Source of the DNA: Rhizorhabdus histidinilytica | GTDB lineage: Bacteria > Pseudomonadota > Alphaproteobacteria > Sphingomonadales > Sphingomonadaceae | Length of the DNA: 55,279 nt | Direction of reading: 5' to 3' | Assembly: GCF_900167915.1 (NCBI RefSeq) | Contig: NZ_FUYM01000017.1 | Span: 1-55,279, forward strand | In this document: in pieces, positions 44,148-51,562 of the stretch | Numbering within the stretch: the first letter of the stretch is position 1 | Layout of the letters: each line of letters begins with the position of its first letter | The notes under the pieces: generated by a model | The model's database searches: none | Told to the model about the DNA's origin: nothing | What the model saw: only the letters and a program-made list of their open reading frames with translations | Position numbers and translations under genes: made by a program

Positions 44148-44181
44148 CCTCTCTCCTTTCGTCGCCCGATCGATCGCGGGA

Positions 44182-45138
44182 TCAGGCGTCCCGCCCACCC
44201 GCCGCCAGCAGCGTGTCGCGGGGGAACTCGCCGAAACGCAGCCGATAGGCCTGCGCGAAACGGCCGAGATGGAAGAAGCCGTAGCGGGTCGCCGCGTCGG
44301 TCACCGAGTCCGCCTGGCCGTTGCTCAGCGCCGCATGGACGGCGTCGAGCCGCAGGTCCCGGAATCGTGCCATCGGCGACACGCCGCGGAAGGTCTGGAA
44401 GTTCGCCGACAGCGTACGCGGCGTGCTCCGCACCGCCTCGACCAGATCGGTCAGGGTGATCGCCTCGCCGAGATTCTGTCGCATATGGGCTTCGGCCCGG
44501 CGGATCGAGGCGGGCAGCGGCGCGCCGCTGCCATGGTCGGAATGGTGCAGCAGCAGGTGGCGGATCAGCAGGTCCAGGACCGCGCTGTCGGTCCCCGCCA
44601 TGCGGCCCGCCGCCGCCTGCGTCATGATGTAGCGGACCAGCTCCAGCGTCCCGCAACCGCCCCGATCCAGCCGAAAGGTGCGGTCGAAGCGGATCGGTCC
44701 GCTGTCGGTACCCGCGACCCGGGCGACGGCGGCGCGCGGGATGCGCATGATGAGCTGCCGGCTGTCGCCCGACCAATGGAGACGGCGCCCGGCGAGGTTC
44801 TCCAGCAGCACCGCGTCGCCCTCGTCCGCAACGAAGCCGCCATCGTCGTCCTCGACCTCCAGCCTGCCGCGCAGCACCACCTGGAACAGCAGGTGCGCGG
44901 GCAGCCGGCGCGGCGCGATAGACACGGCGGCGCCGTAGCGCAGCAGCACCAGCGGCAAGGCCCCGACGCTGGCGGTCCGCAGCTCGACCGCGAGCGGCGC
45001 ATCCTCCATCACCGCGAGGTCATGGTCGCTCAGCGCACCGCCGACGAGCCGACGGGCCCCCGCCAGGGTCGACTCCTCCGCCGCCCGCAGGCGGTGCAGC
45101 GCGCGGTGCTCATCCTTCAGCAGGGCGAACTGGCCCAT
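44182..45138 (-). CDS. AraC family transcriptional regulator
   Basis: A 318-residue regulator. The N-terminal ~170 residues are an AraC_binding_2-type ligand/cupin domain (LPAHLLFQVVLRGRLEVED). The C-terminal double HTH occupies about residues 215-312 (LGEAITLTDLVEAVRSTPRT, then GVSPMARFRDLRLDAVHAAL and YGFFHLGRFAQAYRLRFGEFP). AGGAG precedes the ATG at 45138; a much longer frame runs antisense through the Rieske gene and is rejected. It is divergent from the Rieske operon, the standard arrangement for an activator of aromatic-ring dioxygenase genes. Confidence 0.9.
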   Translation of the reverse strand: MGQFALLKDEHRALHRLRAAEESTLAGARRLVGGALSDHDLAVMEDAPLAVELRTASVGALPLVLLRYGAAVSIAPRRLPAHLLFQVVLRGRLEVEDDDGGFVADEGDAVLLENLAGRRLHWSGDSRQLIMRIPRAAVARVAGTDSGPIRFDRTFRLDRGGCGTLELVRYIMTQAAAGRMAGTDSAVLDLLIRHLLLHHSDHGSGAPLPASIRRAEAHMRQNLGEAITLTDLVEAVRSTPRTLSANFQTFRGVSPMARFRDLRLDAVHAALSNGQADSVTDAATRYGFFHLGRFAQAYRLRFGEFPRDTLLAAGGRDA

Positions 45139-45174
45139 CGCGGCTCCTGACCTGATTCCCGCACTATACGGATG

Positions 45175-45215
45175 ATATCCGCTAATCGCGGATATTGCGG
45201 AAGCGATTAATCGCG
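45175..45215. promoter_or_regulatory. Operator-like repeats in the araC/Rieske divergent promoter
   Basis: Three signals overlap here. ATATCCGC and GCGGATAT (45175-45182, 45188-45195) are perfect arms with a TAATC spacer. GCGATTAATCGC (45203-45214) is a perfect 12-base palindrome. TAATCGCG occurs as a direct repeat at 45183-45190 and 45208-45215, 25 bases apart. Direct repeats of this kind are usual for AraC-family binding. Confidence 0.5.
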
Positions 45216-45249
45216 CAGCCTCCCTCCAACGGCAAGGGAGGTTGCGGGA

Positions 45250-46545
45250 ATGGCCGACGATATGCTCGCCGCGCTGGTGAGACCCGACAAGGTCCACAAG
45301 CGCGTCTATACCGATCCGGCGATCTTCGACCTGGAGATGGAGCGCATCTTCGGCCAGGCCTGGATCTATGTCGGCCATGCCAGCCAGGTCCCGAAGCCCG
45401 GCGACTATTGGACCACGCTGATCGGGCGCGAGCCGGTGGTGATGGTGCGCGACCGGGACGGCGCGATCCGCGTCCTCTACAATCGCTGCCCGCACAAGGG
45501 CGCCAAGCTGGTGGCGGACGGCTGCGGCCATGCCGGCCCGCTGTTCCGCTGCCCCTATCATGCCTGGACCTTCGCCCTGGACGGCCGCCTCCGCGGCGTG
45601 CCGTTCCGGCAGGGCTATGCCGACACCGGCTTCTCGCTCGACGATCCCCAGTTCTCGATGCGCCCGGTCGCGCGAATCGCGGAGCGGCGCGGTTTCGTCT
45701 TCTGCTCGCTGGCCGAGGACGGGCCGGGGCTGGAGGAGTATCTCGGCGGCGCGCTGGCGAGCATCGACAATTTCGCCGATCGCGCCCCCGAGGGCGAGGT
45801 CGAGGTGGCCGGCGGCGTGATGCGCGTGATGCAGCACAGCAACTGGAAGATATTCTTCGAGAATCTCAACGACACCGGCCATCCGCAGGCGACCCACGAA
45901 AGCTCCTTCGCCGCCGCGCGGCGGACGGTGCGCGAGAAGCTGGGCGGCAAGACCCCGTTCCAGCTCCACATCATCGAGGGCAATGGCGAGCCCAACAGCT
46001 TCTGGGAGAGCCTGGAGCTGCGCTGCTACGACCATGGCCACAGCTATATGGACGCGATCTTCAACGCGCCGACCGACGCAATCAGCCTCGAATATCGCGG
46101 TCAGCTCGAAGCTGCCTATGGCGTCGAACGGGCGCAGGCGATCCTGTCGATGAACCGCCACAACACGATCATCTATCCGAGCTGCTCACCCCATACCGGG
46201 TTCCAGCAGCTCAGGGTGATCCGGCCCATCTCGATCGACCGGACGCTGGTCGAGATCTTCACCTTCCGGCTGAAGGGCACGTCCGACGCCTTCTTTCAGC
46301 GGACGATCAGCTACACCAACATCGTCAACTCGCCCTCCTCGACGGTGATGGTCGACGATGTCGAGGTCTATCGGCGCTGCCAGGAGGGCATGGCGTCGGA
46401 CGGCGGCGACTGGATCAGCCAGCACCGCATGGCCGGCCATGACACGCCGTTCGAGGGCGGACTGCTGGGCGCCGGGATCAGCGAGGTGCCGATGCGCAAC
46501 CAGTTCCGCGCCTGGGCATCCTATATGGGGGAGGCCGTCGCATGA
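45250..46545 (+). CDS. Rieske aromatic-ring-hydroxylating dioxygenase, alpha subunit
   Basis: A 431-residue terminal-oxygenase large subunit. The Rieske [2Fe-2S] ligands are C80-x-H82 and C101-x-x-H104 (RCPHKGA and FRCPYHAW). The mononuclear iron site is N207-D208-x-x-H211-x4-H216 (ENLNDTGHPQATHES), with the bridging Asp present. GGGAGG lies before the ATG. It would dihydroxylate or monooxygenate an aromatic or related ring with electrons from an unlinked ferredoxin, because none is encoded nearby. Its stop overlaps the beta-subunit start (ATGA). Substrate is not predictable from motifs. Confidence 0.92.
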   Translation: MADDMLAALVRPDKVHKRVYTDPAIFDLEMERIFGQAWIYVGHASQVPKPGDYWTTLIGREPVVMVRDRDGAIRVLYNRCPHKGAKLVADGCGHAGPLFRCPYHAWTFALDGRLRGVPFRQGYADTGFSLDDPQFSMRPVARIAERRGFVFCSLAEDGPGLEEYLGGALASIDNFADRAPEGEVEVAGGVMRVMQHSNWKIFFENLNDTGHPQATHESSFAAARRTVREKLGGKTPFQLHIIEGNGEPNSFWESLELRCYDHGHSYMDAIFNAPTDAISLEYRGQLEAAYGVERAQAILSMNRHNTIIYPSCSPHTGFQQLRVIRPISIDRTLVEIFTFRLKGTSDAFFQRTISYTNIVNSPSSTVMVDDVEVYRRCQEGMASDGGDWISQHRMAGHDTPFEGGLLGAGISEVPMRNQFRAWASYMGEAVA

Positions 46546-47030
46546 TCGCCGATCCGCTGCTGACCCACGCCGCCGCCGACTATCTCTTCCGCGAGGCGGA
46601 GCTTCTCGACGGCCGGCGGTGGGAGGACTGGGACGCGCTGTTCGCCGAGGACGGCATGTACTGGGTGCCGCTCCGCCACGACCAGCAGGACCCGCTCAAC
46701 CATGCCTCGCTGTTCTACGAGGACGCGATCCTGCGCGACGTGCGCCGGCGGCGGCTGGAAGAAAAGCATGCCTGGTCGCAGCAGCCGGTGACGCGGACCG
46801 CGCGCATCGTCGGCAACGTCCGGATCGTCGCGCAGGACGGCGAGGGCCTGCGGGTGCGATCGGCCTTCCAGATCAGCGAATGGCGCCAGGGCCGCGACCA
46901 GCGCCAGCTCGCCGGCCATTACACCCATGACCTCGTCGGCACCGCGCCGGGCGAGTGGCGGATCGCGCTGAAGCGGGTCGACCTGATCAACTGCGACGGT
47001 ATCCAGGACTGCTACGAGGTGTTCCTGTGA
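46542..47030 (+). CDS. Rieske dioxygenase, beta subunit
   Basis: A 162-residue small subunit of the ring-hydroxylating dioxygenase (NTF2-like cone fold). Typical features are ADYLFREAELLDGRRWEDWD near the N terminus, LFAEDGMYWVP, HASLFYEDAILRDVRRRR, a TRTARIVGNVRI segment and the C-terminal WRIALKRVDLINCDG. Together with alpha it forms the alpha3beta3-type terminal component. It overlaps the alpha gene (ATGA) and the downstream gene (GTGA). Confidence 0.92.
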   Translation: MIADPLLTHAAADYLFREAELLDGRRWEDWDALFAEDGMYWVPLRHDQQDPLNHASLFYEDAILRDVRRRRLEEKHAWSQQPVTRTARIVGNVRIVAQDGEGLRVRSAFQISEWRQGRDQRQLAGHYTHDLVGTAPGEWRIALKRVDLINCDGIQDCYEVFL

Positions 47031-47611
47031 CCACCGCCGTCCTCGCGCTCCATTACCAGAACGAGGTGCTGCACCCCGACGGCCGCATCCGCCTCGGCGT
47101 CGCCGAGGGCGCGCCAGGGCGCGACGCCGTGGTCGAGGCCGCCGGCCGCCTGCTCGCCGCCGCCCGCCGGCGCGCCCTGCCGCTCGTCCATGTCCGCATC
47201 GCCTTCCCGCCCGGTCATGCCGGAGTCGTCCAGAACGCGCCGATCTTCCGCAACGTCGTCGCCTCGGGCGCGATGGAGGAGGGAAGCTGGGGCGCGGCCT
47301 TCCACGAGGGGCTCGGCCCGCTGCCGGGCGAGGCCGTCGTCACCCATGGCCGGGTCAACGCCTTCTATGCTTCGGACCTCGAACAGGTGCTGGCCGGCAT
47401 CGGCGCGGAGCGGCTGATCCTCGCCGGGGTGGCGACCAACTCGGTCGTCGAGCACAGCGCCCGCCACGCCGCCGACATGGGCTATGCGGTGGCGCTGGCG
47501 GCGGACGCCTGCTCGGCGGGGCAACCGCATCTCCATCAGGCGGCGCTCGACAATATCGCGCTGCTCGGCGAGGTCTCGACCGTCGCGGCGCTGCTGGAGC
47601 AGGACGCATGA
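47027..47611 (+). CDS. Isochorismatase-fold protein lacking the Asp-Lys-Cys triad
   Basis: A 194-residue member of the isochorismatase/cysteine-hydrolase superfamily. The fold landmarks are present: VLALHYQNEVLHPDGR, PLVHVRIAFPPGH, VVTHGRVNAFYASDLEQVL and LAGVATNSVVEHSARHAAD. By eye, the three catalytic positions are all substituted: the N-terminal Asp is H9, the Lys is H107, and the Cys is V140. It may use another chemistry or be a non-catalytic partner. The start is GTG at 47027, overlapping the beta-subunit stop; the end overlaps the SDR start. Its tight place in the dioxygenase operon argues that it is functional. Confidence 0.75.
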   Translation: MTTAVLALHYQNEVLHPDGRIRLGVAEGAPGRDAVVEAAGRLLAAARRRALPLVHVRIAFPPGHAGVVQNAPIFRNVVASGAMEEGSWGAAFHEGLGPLPGEAVVTHGRVNAFYASDLEQVLAGIGAERLILAGVATNSVVEHSARHAADMGYAVALAADACSAGQPHLHQAALDNIALLGEVSTVAALLEQDA

Positions 47612-48399
47612 TATCGCTCGACGGCAAGGTCGCGATCGTGACCGGCGCGACGCAGGGCCTCGGCGCCGGCATCGCCGCCTCGCTCCACGCGGCGGGCGCC
47701 TCGGTGCTCGTCACCGGCCGCGACGCCGAGCGCGGCGCGGCGGTGGTTGCGGCGCTGGGCGAACGAGCCGCCTTCGTCGCCGCCGACATCGCCCAGGACG
47801 AGGGCGTCACGACCTGCCTCGATGCCGCGCTGGCGCGGTTCGGGCGGCTCGACATCCTCGTCAACAACGCCTGCCTCTATGCCGACCCCGGCCTGGACGC
47901 GAGCCGCGAGGATTGGCACCGCTCGCTCGACGTCAACCTGGTCGGCCCGGCGCTGCTGATCACCAAGGCGGCGGACCACCTGCCCTCGCCTGGCGGCGTC
48001 ATCGTCAACATCGGCAGCGTCGGCGGCAAGTTCGGCGCGGCCGGGCGGCTGCTCTATCCGGCATCGAAGGCCGCGCTGATGCAGCTCACCAAGAGCGCGG
48101 CAGTGACGCTCGCCCCTCACGGGATCCGCGTGCTCACCGTCTCGCCCGCCTGGACCTGGTCCCCGGCGCTGGCCGGCATGGCGGGCAGCGAGCAGCGCGC
48201 GGATACGGTGGGCGCGCGCACCCATCCGCTCGGCCGGGTCGGCCGCGACGCCGATGTCGGCGACGTGGTGGTCTTCGCCTGTTCGGACATGGCCCGCTTC
48301 ATGACCGGCGTCGACCTGCCCGTCGACGGCGGCTATTCGATCCTCGGCCCCGACCAGGGGCTGGGCCCGCGTCCATGGTTCGAGGGAGGGGAACAATGA
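47608..48399 (+). CDS. SDR family oxidoreductase (dihydrodiol/hydroxy dehydrogenase candidate)
   Basis: A 263-residue short-chain dehydrogenase. TGATQGLGAGIA (residues 12-23) is the cofactor motif, VTGRDAERG suggests NADP or flexible cofactor use, LVNNACLYADPG is the NNAG-type motif, GSVGGKFG holds the catalytic Ser region, and YPASK is the YxxxK pair. The C terminus ends in the usual DLPVDGGY block plus an extra tail. Encoded third after the dioxygenase subunits, it may dehydrogenate the diol or alcohol product. Both ends overlap neighbours by four bases. Confidence 0.88.
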   Translation: MISLDGKVAIVTGATQGLGAGIAASLHAAGASVLVTGRDAERGAAVVAALGERAAFVAADIAQDEGVTTCLDAALARFGRLDILVNNACLYADPGLDASREDWHRSLDVNLVGPALLITKAADHLPSPGGVIVNIGSVGGKFGAAGRLLYPASKAALMQLTKSAAVTLAPHGIRVLTVSPAWTWSPALAGMAGSEQRADTVGARTHPLGRVGRDADVGDVVVFACSDMARFMTGVDLPVDGGYSILGPDQGLGPRPWFEGGEQ

Positions 48400-49967
48400 A
48401 CGCCCAGTGGGACGTCGTCATCATCGGCAGCGGCATCAATTCGCTGGTCTGCGCCGCCGAACTGGCGCTGAAGGGGCGCCGCGTGCTGGTGCTCGAACGC
48501 GAAGAGGTCGCCGGCGGCTGCATGCGCACCGCCGAGGCGACCCTGCCCGGCTTCCGTCACGACCTGTTCGCGATGTCGCTGCCGCTGTTCGTCACCGCCG
48601 CCCATTATCCGCTGCTCGGCCCGAAGCTCGCCGAACAGGGATTGCGCCTGCTGACCGCGCCGCAGCCGACCGCGGTGGTGCTAGGCGACGGACGGTCGGT
48701 CGTGTTCGGCCAGTCGCGCGAGGCCAATGCGGCGCTGTTCGATTCGCTCCATCCGGGCGACGGCGCCGCCTATGTCCGCGCAATGCGGGAGATCGAGGCC
48801 AACGCGCCGCTGATCTTCGGCCTGCTCCGCCAGGAACCGCGCAGCCGCGGAACGCTCGGCCTGCTCGGCCGGACCCTGCTGCGCGAGCGGATCGACGGTC
48901 TCGCCGGGCTGACCGGCGATTTCCTGCGGCCGATGCGCGCCTGGCTCGAACAGGATTTCGGATCCGACCTCGCCCGCGCGCTGATCGCGCCCTGGATCCT
49001 CCACACCGGGCTCGGCCCCGACGCACCATTGTCGGCGCTGATGGGCAAGCTGATCCTGTTCACGCTCGAAGCGGTCGGCATCCCCTTCGTCGAAGGCGGC
49101 ATCGCGCAGCTCGTCGCCGCCTTCACCGCGCTGATCGAGGCGCAGGGCGGGCAGGTCGCGACCGGCGCCGACGTCACCCGCATCCTCGTCGAGCGCGGCG
49201 CGGCGACCGGGATCGAGACTGCCGACGGCCGGCGCATCATGGCGCGTCGCGGCGTGGTCGCCAACGTCACCCCGACCCAGCTCTACGGCCGGCTGCTGTC
49301 CGATCCCCCGCCGGCGCAGGCGGAGCGCGCGCGCCGCTACGTCTATGGCCGCGCCGACATGCAGATCCACCTCGCGCTGTCGGAGCCGCCGCGCTGGCGC
49401 GACTCGGCGCTCGACGGGGTCGCGCTGATCCACGTCACGCCGGGGCTCAACGGCGTCTCGCGCGCGGTAAACGAGGCCGAGCGCGGCCTGCTGCCGGTCG
49501 AGGGGACGATCGTGGTCGGCCAGCCGGCATCGACCGACCCGTCGCGCGTCCCGCCGGGCCAGGGGCTGCTCTGGGTCCAGCTCCAGGAACTGCCGCGCCA
49601 GGTGCGGGGCGACGCCGCCGGACTGATCGTGCCGCCCGCCGGCGGCCGCTGGTCGCCCGCGCTGGCCGAAGCCTATGCCGCGCGCATCCTCGATCGGCTG
49701 CGCGGCTGCATCGCCAATTTCGACGGCGCGCTGCTCAAGACGACGATCCTGTCGCCGGCCGATCTGGAGGCGATGAACATGAACCTGGTCGGCGGCGATC
49801 CCTATTCGGGCGCCTGCTCGATCGACCAGTTCCACCTGTTCCGCCCGATCGCCGGCGGCCGCAACCACGACACGCCGGTCCGCCGGCTGTTCCATATCGG
49901 CGCGTCGACCCATCCCGGGCCGGGGCTCGCCGGCATGTCCGGCCATATGGTGGCGGCGCGGCTTTAG
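48396..49967 (+). CDS. NAD(P)/FAD-dependent oxidoreductase, phytoene-desaturase (CrtI)-like
   Basis: A 523-residue flavoprotein of the CrtI/retinol-saturase-like amine-oxidase superfamily. The dinucleotide-binding motif is DVVIIGSGINSLVCAAELA, followed by VLVLEREEVAGGCMRT and GFRHDLFAMSLPLF. A second signature is GGIAQLVAAFTALIEAQGG, and the C terminus has HIGASTHPGPGLAGMSGHMV. Last gene of the AraC-controlled operon. No other carotenoid gene is present, so desaturation or isomerisation of a catabolic intermediate is more plausible than carotenoid synthesis. Confidence 0.85.
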   Translation: MNAQWDVVIIGSGINSLVCAAELALKGRRVLVLEREEVAGGCMRTAEATLPGFRHDLFAMSLPLFVTAAHYPLLGPKLAEQGLRLLTAPQPTAVVLGDGRSVVFGQSREANAALFDSLHPGDGAAYVRAMREIEANAPLIFGLLRQEPRSRGTLGLLGRTLLRERIDGLAGLTGDFLRPMRAWLEQDFGSDLARALIAPWILHTGLGPDAPLSALMGKLILFTLEAVGIPFVEGGIAQLVAAFTALIEAQGGQVATGADVTRILVERGAATGIETADGRRIMARRGVVANVTPTQLYGRLLSDPPPAQAERARRYVYGRADMQIHLALSEPPRWRDSALDGVALIHVTPGLNGVSRAVNEAERGLLPVEGTIVVGQPASTDPSRVPPGQGLLWVQLQELPRQVRGDAAGLIVPPAGGRWSPALAEAYAARILDRLRGCIANFDGALLKTTILSPADLEAMNMNLVGGDPYSGACSIDQFHLFRPIAGGRNHDTPVRRLFHIGASTHPGPGLAGMSGHMVAARL

Positions 49968-49988
49968 GACCTCGCCCCTTCGCTTGAC

Positions 49989-50044
49989 CCGCACATCCTG
50001 AGGAGGGCCGGAACGAAGGTGAAATGGCTCCTCAGGATGAGCGG
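49989..50044. repeat. REP-like inverted repeat, copy 2 / convergent terminator candidate
   Basis: CCGCACATCCTGAGGAG (49989-50005) and CTCCTCAGGATGAGCGG (50028-50044) are arms matching at 16 of 17 positions, with a 22-base loop. They lie between two convergent operons. The left arm resembles the one at 10617-10634, marking a dispersed family. Confidence 0.65.
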
Positions 50045-50077
50045 AGGTAGATGGCGTCATATTGGACGCCAAGGCAC

Positions 50078-51562
50078 TCAGGCCGCCGCCAGCATATCCT
50101 CCAACGCGCGGCCGCTGTCGTCGGCGAGTGCCTGGGTGCAGGCGTCGTCGAGCCATTGCGCCCGGCGGTCCCCCGGCGGGCGGGCGAACAGGGCGGCGCG
50201 GATCGCCTGGAAGTTGCGCAGGCCCCGTTCGAAAGTGTCGCCATAGCCCTTGATCAGCCGCTGCGACCGCACGATCCCGAGCGCGAGCGCCGGATCGCGC
50301 GCGATGCTGGCGCGAACGTCGCCCAGCCACGCCTCGATCCGCTCCTGCTCCTCGGCATAGCGCAGCGAGCGGCGGCGCATCGGCCTCAGCCCTGCCAGCA
50401 GGCGCAGCATCAGGAACCAGCGCAGGCTGGTCGTCTCGACATGGCGGCCCTCGCGGAAGAAGCGGTCGAGCCAGGACGAAAGGCGCGGCGCGCCCAGGAT
50501 GAAGCGGCCGATCCCCGCGGGCAGCGTCTCGCACAGCTCGCGCAGGCGCGGGTGCATGAACTCGGTGATGCCGACGATCTGCCCTTCGCCCGCCTTGACC
50601 TCGGCACGGACCCGATCGAAGCGGGTGGCGCGGCTCTTCAGGTCGGCGACGCGGATTATGTCCTCATAGCTCATCCACAGCGCCAGGTGCCGCGCCAGCT
50701 CGGCCGTCGTCTCCCACGGCGCCGCATCGAGCGCGGCGATGTCGCGGAGCCGGTCGAGATAGAGCGTCGCATAGCCAGCGTCCTGATAGTCCATCAGCCG
50801 CTGGACGCCGTGCAGCGCCGCCGCATGGGCGGGGGCGGGCAGTTCGCCCAGGATGCGCGCGTGCAGGGCGCGGCCGGCGTCGGTGGTCGGCTGCGGGACG
50901 GCGTGGTCGATCGCGTCGGGCATCGCCACCGGCGCCTGTGCGGCGCGGAAGCCTTCGTCGAAGCCGCGCAGGTTGCTTGCCACCGCGATGCCGCTGTCGC
51001 GGATCGCCTGCTCGAACGCCTCGCGCGGGAAGGGCAGCGCGCCGCTGCCGCCGAGCGCGCCGAACATCACCGCGCTGATCACGCTGCCCGATCGCTCGGT
51101 CGCCGCCTCCATGTCGAAGCCGATGAAGCGCTTCGCCCGCCGCGCCGCCGCCTCGACGATCCGTTCACCGCTGCCGCGGCCGTCGCCCATCCCGCTCTTC
51201 TCAGCGATCGCATAGATGCGGTGGGTCGACCCGATCAGCGTGGTGCGATCCGCGGTCGAGAAGTTGCGCAGCATCGCGCGGCCGGTCTCCATCAGCTCGG
51301 AGGCGATGACGATGTCGACATCGCCCGGCGTCGGCATTTGCGCGAGGATCGGCAGCCGATCGCCCGCGCGCGCCAGCTCGACATAATAGACGGTCGATCC
51401 GGTGCGCTGGGCGACGCCCGGCACCGACGTCCCCTGGGCGAGCCAGCCATGGTGGCGCGCGACCTCCTGGATCCAGTCGGCGAGGACACCGCCGCCCTGC
51501 CCGCCGAGCGCGAGGATCGCGATGCCGATGCGATCGCGCGCCGTTTCGTTCGTCGCCGCCAT
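50078..51562 (-). CDS. Indolepyruvate oxidoreductase beta-like subunit with C-terminal extension
   Basis: A 494-residue protein. Residues ~10-200 are the pyruvate-ferredoxin-oxidoreductase gamma-type domain (IAILALGGQGGGVLADWIQE, then GVAQRTGSTVYYVE and DIVIASELMETGRA). The remaining ~280 residues are a helical extension resembling DUF6537 (LARHLALWMSYEDIIRVADL, then LRWFLMLRLLAGLRPMRRR). Typical IorB proteins are near 200 residues, so this is the long form. Its ATG shares one base with the alpha stop (TGATG). With the alpha subunit it would oxidatively decarboxylate a 2-oxo acid to an acyl-CoA. The upstream frame to 51727 is rejected as it lies in the alpha gene. Confidence 0.83.
   Translation of the reverse strand: MAATNETARDRIGIAILALGGQGGGVLADWIQEVARHHGWLAQGTSVPGVAQRTGSTVYYVELARAGDRLPILAQMPTPGDVDIVIASELMETGRAMLRNFSTADRTTLIGSTHRIYAIAEKSGMGDGRGSGERIVEAAARRAKRFIGFDMEAATERSGSVISAVMFGALGGSGALPFPREAFEQAIRDSGIAVASNLRGFDEGFRAAQAPVAMPDAIDHAVPQPTTDAGRALHARILGELPAPAHAAALHGVQRLMDYQDAGYATLYLDRLRDIAALDAAPWETTAELARHLALWMSYEDIIRVADLKSRATRFDRVRAEVKAGEGQIVGITEFMHPRLRELCETLPAGIGRFILGAPRLSSWLDRFFREGRHVETTSLRWFLMLRLLAGLRPMRRRSLRYAEEQERIEAWLGDVRASIARDPALALGIVRSQRLIKGYGDTFERGLRNFQAIRAALFARPPGDRRAQWLDDACTQALADDSGRALEDMLAAA

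Noticed and set aside
44182-46161. A 659-codon frame ending in the AraC regulator
   Set aside because: The extra N-terminal part is antisense to the Rieske alpha gene; a good ribosome-binding site and AraC start occur at 45138.
47027-47611. Siderophore (isochorismate) biosynthesis
   Set aside because: No other siderophore synthesis gene is nearby, and the protein is embedded in a dioxygenase operon with altered active-site residues.
48396-49967. Carotenoid biosynthesis gene crtI
   Set aside because: No crtB, crtE or crtY is present, and the gene overlaps a catabolic SDR gene.
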